64,000 bases of DNA from Synaphobranchus kaupii (taxonomy: Eukaryota > Chordata > Actinopteri > Anguilliformes > Synaphobranchidae). Both the position numbers and the translations under genes were made by a program. The stretch lies in contig CM056379.1 in assembly GCA_029718625.1 (NCBI GenBank), forward strand, positions 69,682,670 through 69,746,669, written 5' to 3'. Below, one piece after another: positions 47,816-59,350 of this stretch. Below the pieces are notes generated by a model. The model did no database searches. It had not been told where the DNA came from and saw nothing but the letters and a program-made list of their open reading frames with translations. Within the stretch, counting starts at the first letter, position 1, and each line of letters opens with the position of its first letter.

Positions 47816-48400
47816 GACAGGATGAGCTGGAGTGGAACAGTGCAGTGTGTGACCCGAGCTATGAGTTTGCCATCTAGGGAGTAGGCGTTAAGAGGGTTGG
47901 AGAGTGATTCAGTGGGTATGCCAGAACGGGAAATGAGTGAGACGTCCAGAAAGTTGGAGTCGGCTCCGGAGTCGATGAGGGCAGACAAGGAAAGGGATTG
48001 GCAATCCCAGCAGAGTGTGGCCCTCAGCAGGAAACAGGACTGGGCAAGTACGGGGGCAGAAATAGGGCTCACCAGTACGCACCAGAACTGGTGAGCCGAC
48101 TCTTTTGGGCGAGTAGGACATGAGGCTAACCGGTGGCCAGGGTTGCCGCAGTATAGACAGGATCCGGTGGCGGGAACGCGGGTTGTTCCTCGGGAGCCTG
48201 GTGCGGAGGACTGGCGGGGAGCCTCGGGAGCAGAAGTTGGGTGGAGAACCGCGACACCTGGACCCTCATCTGACCCACTTAGTCTGAAATGGTGTTCAGG
48301 GTCTCCTGGACATCTAGGAGGATCTGTCTGTGTTGGCTGATGATGGACCCCTGGCAGGCGAGGGCATGGTGGAGTTGCTCCGAGTCTGCTGGGTCCATGC
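47816..48400 (-). pseudogene. Gypsy gag remnant and protease, 5' part
   Basis: On the minus strand an ATG at 48400 opens MDPADSEQLHHALACQGS and SIISQHRQILLDVQETLNTI, the usual start of this gypsy gag. The capsid is mostly missing. A zinc knuckle CLYCGNPGHRLASC follows (near 48120-48165), then the protease LSALIDSGADSNFLDVSLI and LNAYSLDGKLIARVTH. The frame is cut at 47815 by the EnSpm element and resumes at 37635 as GNHRKTIQF. The zinc knuckle is intact. The deletion of capsid makes it non-functional. Confidence 0.85.
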
Positions 48401-48754
48401 TGGCAGTTCATTCTGTTATGGAGTAGAAACTGGTATGGACCCAAATGCAGGACTCGGAGGCAAAGTCAGACAAAAGACTCCGCAAGGAGTGAATATATAT
48501 TTTGAGCAAGACAAGAGAACAAACAGGGAAGCTAGGTGATGGGCTGGATACGGGGTTGGACAAACTAAGATGGGCAAGGCAGGTAACGGGGCAGGAGCGA
48601 ACAGGAACGGGAAGCAGGCTGGACGGGCTGGAATGAGGAACAAGACAAAAACAGACAGGTAAGTAGCAAAATGGAAAAACAGAGTGGCCGGAGAATGTCA
48701 AGACAGAGCAAAGACAAACGACGAACTGGCAACGAGAGACAGAAAGAGGGGAAC
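48401..48754 (-). other. Gypsy 5' untranslated/LTR remnant
   Basis: Sequence just upstream of gag on the minus strand, including GCATTTGGGTCCATACC, a common leader of these elements. It is cut at TTAA 48755-48758 by piggyBac-like copy A2. No complete LTR is visible. Confidence 0.5.
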
Positions 48755-48758
48755 TTAA

Positions 48759-51255
48759 CCCCTTGGCGCAGATGGCAAATTTCACCTATTTAGGGGTTCT
48801 CTGTTTAAGGCTTTATAACTCCAGTGTGAGCATCACATAAACTTGCTAAATGGCTTAAATGAAACAAGACAGGTATACCATTTACAATACAAACTTTGTT
48901 TATTTTCATAATTTAAGTCAAAATAAAGTGCCACAAATGCAAAGAAACTTTGGAAAATAAAAAAAATAATTATTATTATTATTTTGCTGAGAGCTACATA
49001 AGTGAAATCGATAATATATATATATACATTTCCTGGATCATAAACTCCATGTCCACAAGTTTTGCAAAATCTGAGGATGATATGCAGAACTATACTGTTA
49101 GACATTTTACTTGTTTTAACAGTAATATTACTTTATTGTATACAGCATGTTGCTGTAGATTCACAATAGGTTTTGTGTGAATTCTTCATGGCTGACGAAA
49201 TATTACAGCAATCATCCTGTAATATAATTTACTGTAATCCAAAATACAGTTATATTCCTTCAGCGCGAAAATGGACCAATTAGCTCACCCTAACATTAAC
49301 TAATTATTATGTTTTTTTAAATCTTTGCTTGCCACACAGCCAGTTCAAGGTGAAATGAATCATCTATTTTTGTACGTTAGGAGTTTTAGTTTTTGAGAAG
49401 AATACCCTGGGTAAACTAATTAATTTATTGAGTTTATATGACCTTGGGGGCAAATTATTTGAATTAATTCTGTTTTGAACAAGGTGACGGTGGCGGATTG
49501 AACCCGTGTAACGTTAGCTAGCTATGTTCGCTAACTTCACCGTTAGCTACGTTATTCTAAATTAGGTTAGATAGTAAGCTATTGTCAGTTACTATCAAGG
49601 TAGTTAGCAAATTGTTTAGATTATATTAATATTAAAGTGGGAAAGCGGCTATGGAGTTTCTAGAGTTTTGTATTGGGTTGGATTAAAATGTAACGTGAAC
49701 GTTATTCTATCGGGTTGAGATTCATGTGTGTAGGCTAACGTTAGCCTTACTCCCTCCTGTCGGTGTTGGGAGGTGTCACAAATTAACGTTAGCTAACTAA
49801 CGTTAGGTTACGTTATAGCCATTGGCTAACTTTACTAACGTTACACTTCCAGCTAGTTAGGAATTTTAATTAAACCGTAGTATGCTTAACTTAGCTAGAT
49901 TTTAATATTACTGTTAAAAATTTAGGCTACCGTCCTTATTTGTCCCTCTGGATATTTAATTATGTTATGGTAGGAATTTTATACCTTATTTACGTGCAAC
50001 GTTTAAATAGCTAGTGCTATGTTGGTTTGCTGCTAAGATGCCAGCGTCTTTAGCTAGTTTGGAAGTTCCATGAGCAAGCTGTGCGTGATTTCATGACTTG
50101 TAGGCTACAGGGTTCAAGCAAAGTGCATGTCAATGTTTAGTCTATTGAGTATCTGTACTGCCATTGGGTGGATAAGTTCTTCAGACTTATGGAGTTGACA
50201 ATGCTATTTTCTCATGTCACAGCATAGCCGTCGAGAGTAGACATTTTTATATTTCTTGGTTAAGCATGAATATATTCCATATACACTGTGCGGAATTGTT
50301 AAATAAAATTGCTTTTAATACATTCAAGCTGTAAAGTGTACTTTTTCTTCACACTGGTACATTCTGTATTTCATCTTCTGTGTCTTCTGTAGTTTAGATG
50401 TCTAACTTTAAATGCAGTAATCCTGTTATTTCAATACAGACTAGAGTTGCTGTAATATGGGTTACAGTAATCATGCAGTATAAACTACAGTAGAGTCAAC
50501 AGTTGCTGTAATATTGATTACAGTAATGCTCTCAGACAGTACAGCACTTTGCTGTAATATGGATTACAGTAACGCTGTCTACAGTACTGTATTTCATTAT
50601 ACAGCATGGGGAAAAGGTATTGTAAATGAAGTACAGTAACTTTGCTGTTAAATTAATAACAGCACCTTGCTGGCTAATTGTTGCCAGCAACTTACTGTAA
50701 TTTTAACAACATTTTTCTAACAGTGTACTAAAGGTCTATGATGCAAAATATAGCAGTGTACCCTGTTGTTCATTAGTGTCTCCAAATCTATCCAAATGGA
50801 TAAATTGTGCACTGCTCTAAATAAAAAAATGTATGATATATTTAACTACAAATCAACAGTTTTGGCTCATAAAACTCACTTTTGCGTAACTTTCAAGTGG
50901 GGAATTACTATATTTTCATCAGTATAGGGGGGGTAGATATCTATGGGTCCAAAACCTCTATGCAAAACATGTCATAAAATGAATAAAATTATTCATTATT
51001 GTATTATAAAGCATATACATTTGCTCCTTCTGATCTTAAGATTAAAAAAACATTGATATTACAGTGTTACATACACCTAAATATGTTGCCTAATCATTCA
51101 CACTTGTACCTCAATAAAACATCACTTGTCCCTGTACTCTACAGTATGTATACTTTTGTCCTGAGATTGCATTTTTCTGTATTTTATTTTTTTAAATTTT
51201 CATAATGACTCCAAGGAAATGTTTACCTTAATCTACCACATATCAGCGCACAGTA
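48759..51255 (-). mobile_element. piggyBac-like element, copy A2 (inverted to A1)
   Basis: Starts CCCCTTGGCGCAG after TTAA (48755-48758) in the gypsy leader and matches A1 in reverse along its whole visible length, ending near TATCAGCGCACAGTAA. It is interrupted by a TA-flanked transposon at 49093-50725. No coding frame. Confidence 0.8.
49093..50725. mobile_element. TA-flanked DNA transposon nested in A2
   Basis: TACTGTTAGA ... TCTAACAGTG are inverted ends flanked by TA (49091-49092 and 50726-50727). A1 gives the empty site (GAACTACTAAAGG, on the reverse strand). Subterminal zones at both ends are rich in ACTGTAAT/ATTACAGT repeats. It is 1,633 bp, non-coding, and of undetermined superfamily. 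Confidence 0.82.
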
Positions 51256-52047
51256 AATTGGAATGAGCATTTATCATGCCCTAAGAGACAAGTATATACG
51301 CCATAGCCTATATTATGTACGATGACATGAACATAAAATAGTATTCCACCATCTGCAAAATGCTGTGGCTTAGTATATGTTTTCTATCTTCAATGAACAT
51401 CGGTAGCCTACATCAAAAATACATTTAACGATTGCACTACAGTATGTGAAATGCACTCAAAATGCAAAAATAACAGTAGGGCTATCAAACATATTGGAAA
51501 GACAGTGCTCGAGTGGAAACACGAATGTACATATGTAGCCAGCGAGACCAACAGTATTTTAGACGCAAAAATACTTACATATCGGAAAAAACTCCAAGCT
51601 TCCATGTCTGGGCTACGAGCTGCCGACTTCGTAAGCACAGCATAATTCCTTCACAGTTTTTTTTTTCTGGCAGTGTACCCTAACATTGCCTGTGGGAAAT
51701 CTTTTGGTACCGGACCATGTAGCTAGGTTTAGTTTAGTTTTCTGTAGTGCAATGGATGTATAAGGCATGTTGATTCACTTCATAGTAGCCTAGCTTGTAC
51801 CTGCTTCCTGACTAGCAGCTGACTGACGTTTCTCTGGCAAAACTAACGTTGGCGAACAAGCTTAATTGGACAACGCATATTTCCCAGGAATCTTAGCCAG
51901 AAAGAAAACAATAGATACAAGAAACTTTTTTCTTTGCTTGACAAATGGCCATGGAATACCTGTTTCCATAACGTTAGCTAGCCTATTGCATAACTGTCGT
52001 GGTGTCCAGTGACTGAATTGTTTAACTAACAGGCTACAAGTGAACAG
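51256..52047. other. Unassigned sequence
   Basis: AT-rich DNA. A 64-codon plus frame at 51451-51645 overlaps a minus frame and resembles nothing that I know. No repeat ends seen. Confidence 0.5.
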
Positions 52048-52490
52048 TTAACCTCTTCCTACCAAGGGCAAAATATACCAATTTTCTGTTTTCACTAGTT
52101 ACCAACAAAGCTGTTTATCTCAAAAACTGTAAAGGCTACAAATATGGTTCATAGCTTTTATTAAAAGAGAGAACAGCACTATTATGACTAAGTAGTCATA
52201 ATTCATATACATACACTTTTTGTTACTTAACTACAACAATTTATGTACATAAATTGTGAAAAAACTTAAAAACAGGTACCTACATTCAAATTTCTGATTT
52301 TTTACCTGATGAGCTACAAGAGCTATGGAGGAAATAACTCCCCTTTTTGATTCCTCAATATGCTGCCTATCTCTGCTAAGAATATGGTGTCAATATCTCA
52401 AACCATTCAAATTCTACAGAGCTTTTTTCAGGTGAACCATTTTGGTTACCAAAGTTGGCACAAATTGTGCCAAATTGTGAAAAATGGCAA

Positions 52491-53254
52491 TATCGGGTAA
52501 GTGAGGACTAGGTAAAATGTGTATTATCTGATATAGTCAATACCCTTGTTAAAACGTTCGGCACTCTGAATACTGAACACAAGCTATATTGCGTGCTAGA
52601 ACCCCTCACTTAACCTACATTCAAAATAAGTTTTACGTTATTTAATTTAATAATTATTATTAAAAATGACAATCATCAATTAAATTGCCGAATTCTTTGA
52701 TAGGTAAGTCGAACAGTAACCTGGTGGATCAACCAACAAGCCAAAACAAAGTCTAAATCAGGTCTTGAGATTAAGTAATTTTATTAAATGAAAACATTCA
52801 ATTGGAATAATGACTGGGAATCATACATTCACAAAGGAATGTAGGCTGACTACTTATAATTCACAAAAGTGAAGGCATTAAACCAGACATTAATTAGGAA
52901 ATACCAGTAAAGAGAGAGATAAGCCAAAAATTGCCAAATTATTTACCCTCCAGCTGAACAGGAACAAAAGGAAACGCACGAGGAACCAAAAAGAATGACT
53001 TCTTCACCAACAAACTCCAAAACTGACTAAATTCTTTTTTTGCGGTACACTCATAAAGTACCTTGACAGGGAGGGGATCCATGCCCTGATTGGGTTAAGG
53101 TGTGGGGGGTAATTTATGACAAAGACTGGCTTATCTTTGATGTTGGTGGGGGTTAATGTGCAAGAGAGAGACAGAGAGCGACAGAGATAGAGAGCGGGGC
53201 AGGGGGGGCGGGGGGTGCTTGACTTATATATATCTAAATATTAGATATCCTACA
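52491..53254 (-). repeat. Solo LTR-like insertion in B2
   Basis: The insertion is bounded by GCAA on both sides (52487-52490 and 53255-53258). On the minus strand it starts TGTAGGATATC with TATATATAAG close by and ends CCCGATA, so the 3' end is TA rather than the usual CA. The TGTAGG end recurs at 54167 and 56853. Confidence 0.6.
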
Positions 53255-54176
53255 GCAAGGTTCCAGAAAAGTCTCAATATGATTTATTTTTTAAGTTTTA
53301 CAAATAGAATTTGATAATTGGCAATAAAAGTTAATTTTTATATATGTTTTTGGTGTGTTTCATATTACACAACTAACTAGCCTACCCGTGGTCCCCTAAA
53401 AGCTCTCCAAACCCATGTAGCAGCACAGTGAATCTTGTATTCCACCAGAGCCCCATTAGCCAGGAATTAGTCCAGGTATATGCAGCAACGGGATATAAAC
53501 CTCTCAACGGGATATAAAATCAAATGTCCACCCTAGATAAAATAAATCCCTGCACAATAATCAACAACAACAAACTCATCCTCATGTTATCTCTCCCTCA
53601 TGTTATGTCATGCATAAATTGCTAATTTGTTTACCTGCACAGCCTGCTGTACTGCATACAGAACAATTTACTCATGTGGAACAAAACAAACCCTTCAGAC
53701 ACCATTTAATTCAAAAGAAACTCAGAACAGCTCATCTCAGACACAAATAGATAGCTAGCTGCTATGTGTAATTTTGTTGGCTAGCTTGCCATTGTTACAA
53801 TATAGTAATGTTAGCTATATTCATTTAATTCAGAGGGATTCATTTTATAAATAACAGTGAATTCGCACTGGTATACCGGCAAAAAAAAAAAAATCTGTTA
53901 CCTTACACCACTCGGCGTCACTGAGACCGCAAAACCATATTTGGGCTAGCACCTGCTGCACGGAGAAACTGAATAACCTAGACATAACTAACCAAAAACT
54001 GTATAAAAGACACTGTAAAGTAAAAAGTTAAACAGCAGCAGTTACCTTATGAATTGTGCTTTGCTAAATGGAATGTAGCAAGCTACGCTACAAGGTAAAA
54101 ACACTGCGCCATCTTGGTTCGATAATTGTGCTTGACTTATATATATCTAAATATTAGATATCCTACATCCCTCTCT

Positions 54177-54219
54177 TGTAAGAATAGGTGCATGCACCCG
54201 CTAAAAACCTATTCTTACA
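54177..54219. repeat. Hairpin 1, 13-bp perfect stem
   Basis: TGTAAGAATAGGT (54177-54189) pairs with ACCTATTCTTACA (54207-54219) around a 17-base loop starting GCATGCA. Confidence 0.93.
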
Positions 54220-55147
54220 TCACCAAATAGGAATCACATTACACATTTGAACATTGAAGATGCAGTTACCTGCTAACAACAAAAACAACTGTCCAAATGG
54301 TTCACCAACCATTTTTAAAACATTTAGTCCATGCCCAGTTTAATAGTCCCTTTGTGATCTGCTGGCCAGCAGATATATGGACACACTGACGTATGTCCCA
54401 CGATGATCCAGTGTGGTGCAGAGAGATATCTCTATTAGACACTCTTTTTGTGTTCCTGCGGTTATGACACCCTGGGTCAGTCTCTTCCTTCTCCAGTGTC
54501 TGGGTATCTAGACTGGCAAGGGACAAGAGATGCAGTACATGCAGTGCTTTTTCCATTAATGTTGCAATTGCGTGAGTGAAATGCAACCTACTCCACAGTG
54601 TCTCTACCAGTTCTGCACGGCGTGCGGGGGCTCTGTCTCCTGTGACAGGAAGCTGGACGATCCACAGGTGGCAAAGTGCAGTCAGGACCTCTCTTCTGAT
54701 GGGCGGGGAAGCGCCTCTTTCCCTGTCGGAACCCATTTTGGCTCCTTTAGCCTGGGTCCAATTGGGTGGACTGCTGACGGCAGTTGCTTAGGCTAGCTTC
54801 CCGCGGCAGGGTGTGGGACCGGTTGCACTTGTGTCTGTGGGTGTCCTTTAGGGAATGGCAGGAGAAGACTGTGGGAGTTGAGGGCTTAGGCATTATCACT
54901 CATAGCAACATGTGAAGACCGGAACAATTAATGATAGCATTGCATGTTATGACCGCTGTCAGTCCATGCAGGGGAACCTTACGGACAGGGTTTACCGTCC
55001 ACGGGATTGCCAGTCTAAATAATCACATGAATAGGGCAGACTTGTCCAGAAGTGTCCAGGAACAGTATTTGGCGGGGCACCTACACTCTATAAAAGGGAC
55101 TTAAACACAACATGGGCATGGTATTAGGTTAAAAGGTGGTGGTAGGG

Positions 55148-55150
<3 letters not shown>

Positions 55151-55184
<34 letters not shown>
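55151..55184 (+). repeat. Homopolymer G tract
   Basis: A run of about 34 G. Similar but interrupted G runs are at about 56174-56209 and 56694-56711. Read length errors are likely here. Confidence 0.85.
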
Positions 55185-55185
<1 letters not shown>

Positions 55186-55269
55186 GACAGAGAGAGGCAG
55201 AGAGTGAGAGACAGAGAGAGAGAGAGAAAGAGCAAAAGACATTAGGCAACATCCCGTCATTCCCTCTCT

Positions 55270-55312
55270 TGGAACGATAGGTGCATGCAGCTGCTAAGAG
55301 CCTATCGTTCCA
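55270..55312. repeat. Hairpin 2, 12-bp perfect stem with covarying bases
   Basis: TGGAACGATAGG (55270-55281) pairs with CCTATCGTTCCA (55301-55312). Compared with hairpin 1, three stem pairs changed on both sides, so pairing is kept. The loop again starts with TGCATGCA. Confidence 0.93.
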
Positions 55313-58148
55313 TCATCATAACAACCACACATTTGGACATTATATATATCATTGTACAATGATAGCTGCATGAAAACAAGTGTCCTAATTGGTTCACTAA
55401 CCATCTTTAAAACAATTAGTCCATGTCCAGTTTAATAGTCCCATTGTAATGATCCGGTGTGGTGCAGACATTTTTATTTTTTTGTCACTGCTGTCATGGC
55501 ACCTTGGTTCAGTCTCTTCCTTCTCCAGTGTCAGGGTATCTGGACTGGCAAGGGAAGAAGTTCCCTGGACTTGCTTGGTTAACATGCAGTGCTTATTCCC
55601 CTTAATGTTGTAACTGTGTGAGTGAAAGGCAGCCTAATTCCACAGTGTCTCTACCAATTCTGCACAGCGTGCGGGGGGCTCTGTCTCCTGTGACAGGCAG
55701 CTGGAAGATCCACAGGTGGAAAAGTGCGGTCAAGACCTCTCTACTGACGGGCGGGGAAGCACCTCTTTCCCTGTCGGAATCCGTTTTAGCTCCTTGAGCT
55801 CGGGTCCAGTTGGGTGGACTGCCGACGGCAGTCGCTTAGGCTAGCTTCCCGCGGCAGGGTATGGGTCCGGTTGCACTTGTGCCTCTGGGGGTCCTTCGGG
55901 GAGTGGCAGGAGAAGACTGTGGGACTTGAGGGTTTAGGCCTTATCACTCACAGCAATATGTGAAGAGGGGAACACTGCATGTTATAAGCACTTAGTCCAT
56001 TCAGGGGAACCTTACGGACAGGATTTACCATCCACAAGATTGCCAGTCCAAATAATCACCTGAATAGGGCAGACTTGTCCACAAGTGTCCAGGAACAGCA
56101 TTGGAGGGGGCACCTACACTTTAGAAAAGGGACTTAAAAACATGGGCATTGTCTTATGTTAAAAGGTGGTGGTAGGGATGTGGGGGGGTGGTGGGGGGGG
56201 GGGGGGGGGCAGGGGCAGGCAGAGTGCCAGTTTTACCTCCTAGAACCCCAGTGTGGTTACTGGCAGTCCTTTGGCTGCGGAGGGCCACAGCGTTCAGCAA
56301 ACCGGGATGACAGGAGGCATCCTGTCATCTTGCTTCTTCCGCACGTGGATGCCCCTTAACCACGCCCGTCTCATCTCTGTCCAGGGGTCTATGCCAGTTT
56401 TGGCTTTGGTTCCCTCTCTGGGCAGCTGGGCTGACTACTTATAATTCACAAAAGTGAAGGCATTAAACCAGACATTAATTAGGGAATACCAGTAAAGAGA
56501 GAGATAAGCCAAAAATTGCCAAATTATTTACCCTCCAGCTGAACAGGAACAAAAGGAAACGCACGAGGAACCAAAAAGAATGACTTCTTCACCAACAAAC
56601 TCCGAAACTGACTAAATTCTTTTTCTGCGGTACACTCATAAAGTACCTTGACAGGGAGGGGATCCATGCCCTGATTGGGTTAAGGTGTGGGGGAGGGGGG
56701 GGGGGGGGGGTCATTTATGACAAAGACTGGCTTATCTTTGATGTTGGTGGGGTTTAATGTGCAAGAGAGAGACAGAGAGCGACAGAGATAGAGAGCGGGG
56801 CAGGGGGGCGGGGGTGCTTGACTTATATATATCTAAATATTAGATATCCTACAGCAAGGTTCCAGAAAAGTCTCAATATGATTTATTTTTTAAGTTTTAC
56901 AAATAGAATTTGATAATTGGCAATAAAAGTTCATTTTTAGATGTGTTTTTGGTGTGTTTCATATTACACAACTAACTAGCCTACCCGTGGTCCCCTAAAA
57001 GCTCTCCAAACCCATGTAGCAGCACAGTGAATCTTGTATTCCACCAGAGCCCCATTAGCCAGAAATGAGTCCAGGTATATGCAGCAACGGGATATAAACC
57101 TCTCAACGGGATATAAAATCAAATGTCCACCCTAGATAAAATAAATCCCTGCACAATAATCAACAACAACAAACTCATCCTCATGTTATCTCTCCCTCAT
57201 GTTATGTCATGCATAAATTGCTAATTTGTTTACCTGCACAGCCTGCTGTACTGCATACAGAACAATTTACTCATGTGGAACAAAACAAACCCTTCAGACC
57301 CCATTTAATTCAAAAGAAACTCGGAACAGCTCATCTCAGACACAAATAGATAGCTAGCTGCTATGTGTAATTTTGTTGGCTAGCTTGCCATTGTTACAAT
57401 ATAGTAATGTTAGCTATATTCATTTAATTCAGAGGGATTCATTTTATAAATAACAGTGAATTCGCACTGGTATACCAGCAAAAAAAAAAAAATCAGTTAC
57501 CTTACACCACTCGGCGTCACTGAGACCACAAAACCATATTTGGGCTAGCACCTGCTGTACGGAGAAACTGAATAACCTAGACATAACTAACCAAAAACTG
57601 TATAAAAGACACTGTAAAGTAAAAAGTTAAACAGCAGCAGTTACCTTATGAATTGTGCTTTGCTAAATGGAATGTAGCGAGCTACGCTACAAGGTAAAAA
57701 CACTGCGCCATCTTGATTCGATAATTACGCCTGGTTGCCTCCTCCTCTTACCAGGGCTGTATCTTCTTGATTTACGAGGGCATTGTGTTGAATGAGGGCT
57801 TGTCTGAAAGATAAGAGTCTTGGCTATTTGTTGGAATATTTCAAAGACAGTTTTAAAACCCAATGGAAAGCAAATAATACCCGAAGTGGAGGCGGATCGA
57901 TGCAAGTTTTTCCCACTTCAGATAGGCCTATTGTGCAATCAGTCAAAGAAATACACCCAATTGACGACGGTTTTGCATAAATCTCTGCAATCAAGTACAA
58001 AACCACTTTGGCTAAAATATACTAAGCCACGGGATTGGTACTCCAGAAACTGGCACCAAACTGTTTCACAACGCCAAACTGAACACAGCCAAACTACAGG
58101 TAATGAAGTGCAGAAAAGCACAAGTCGGTTTAAAATTGGAAAAAAATC

Positions 58149-58658
58149 TGTGAAGGAATTTTCTGTTTTACAATGTGTGTGTATTAACATAGAGACAAGC
58201 ATTTAATATAGTAGATCAATTATATTGAGTTAAATAATTAAACAATGTATTCTCTGTGAACACTGAGTAGGCTTTAAGCAGGCCTGCTGTGTTTTCACTC
58301 CCTCTGTGCCTCTCCTTCACAATCTGCAGAGACAGGCAGTCTGTGAGATTGATGTTTTCGTTACTTGGTTTGAAGTTTAGAGGTTATCGAAAGACTAAAC
58401 ACCAAGAAATGGATACCCTTGTCTCTGTATGTTTAGAAACCGCCCCTTGTGGCAAATCAGTAAAGCAATAATAGATTGTGTATAAATGTCCTCTGTATTC
58501 TGTTTTCAAGTTAGAGAGATTCTGGTAAGACTCTCTTTCATTCTGAGTTTATCTCCAAATAAACTGAAATTCTTTTTCTTATTCTATTAGATGGTTTTGT
58601 TGTGGTTCTGTTTGGACAGACTTGCTCACTGTGGGTTGAAAGGGAAAAATCCACGACA
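58149..58658 (+). repeat. Solo LTR of a class I ERV
   Basis: TGTGAAGG ... CGACA, 510 bp, flanked by AATC (58145-58148 and 58659-58662). B1 shows the uninterrupted site. TATAAATG is near 58481 and AATAAA at 58558-58563, spaced as in U3-R. Confidence 0.82.
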
Positions 58659-59350
58659 AATCATGTACAGCCGTATGAAAGTTTTAAAGTATTTTTTCTT
58701 GAAGCCTAAAGGTATAATGATTTTTGTGAATGAGGTTTTGTGAAATACAATTAAGCAGAACAGTTTACCAGCACATTGTTTATGGTGTGACATCAAGCTG
58801 CAATACGTTTGAGAATTAAGTCAGTTTCCAACGTTATTTACGAAGTTTTAACTCGACGTTTTGGGCTTAAAAACCACTTTCCCAGAAGGAATGGATCTAT
58901 CTTAAGGATTTTTAATCAAAATATTGAGGTGAGCAGTTTATTATGTATTATTAAATTAATGAAATGTATAATTTAATAACTTCCGTAACGCCCGCGTTAC
59001 CGTTTATCAGTCATGACCAAAAATAACTGGTTTCCACAACGTCGGAATCTTGACAATGTATGAACGTGAACAAAAACACCTAGTTGCATTGTCACTTGGT
59101 AACGTTATCAGGACGATTGAGAAATGAATGCAAGACAACGTAGAAAGCAGACATCAAACTGCCATCATTAAAAATACGTGGTAGCAACGTGTCCTTTGAG
59201 TTGTATTTGGATCATTGTGTAAAAGTAAAAAATGAGACAGTGGATCAATGTGTTTTACCTGACGTTGTGAATCTTTCTCAAAAGTGCGGACGCTTTAATG
59301 TTATTATTTGACCGGCTCATAACCGTCGGTACTCAAAATACAGCTCAGGA

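Larger units (their letters stand above)
54128..56853 (-). mobile_element. LTR-element internal region with truncated LTRs
   Basis: 54128-54167 is the TGTAGG end of the LTR followed by a pyrimidine tract TCCCTCTCTTG, which is a polypurine tract when read on the minus strand. 56429-56853 is the matching part of the second LTR, whose left 355 bp are missing. Between them are two diverged tandem units (about 54168-55256 and 55257-56230), each with a hairpin, a minus frame ending LLNWxWTxCFKxG (54302-54736; 55397-55585), and a long G tract. No gag, pol or env is recognised, so it is non-autonomous. Confidence 0.55.
52052..59003 (+). mobile_element. piggyBac-like element, copy B2, rearranged
   Basis: The left end CCTCTTCCTACCAAGG after TTAA (52048-52051) matches B1. 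B-type sequence occupies 52052-52490, 53255-54130, 56854-58148 and 58659-59003. The right terminal 40 bp or so present in B1 are lost. The other segments are an LTR element, a duplication and a solo LTR. Confidence 0.8.

Noticed and set aside
55151..56711. G tracts as regulatory G-quadruplexes
   Set aside because: They are near-homopolymeric and differ in length between the repeat units. Slippage or assembly error is more likely than function.
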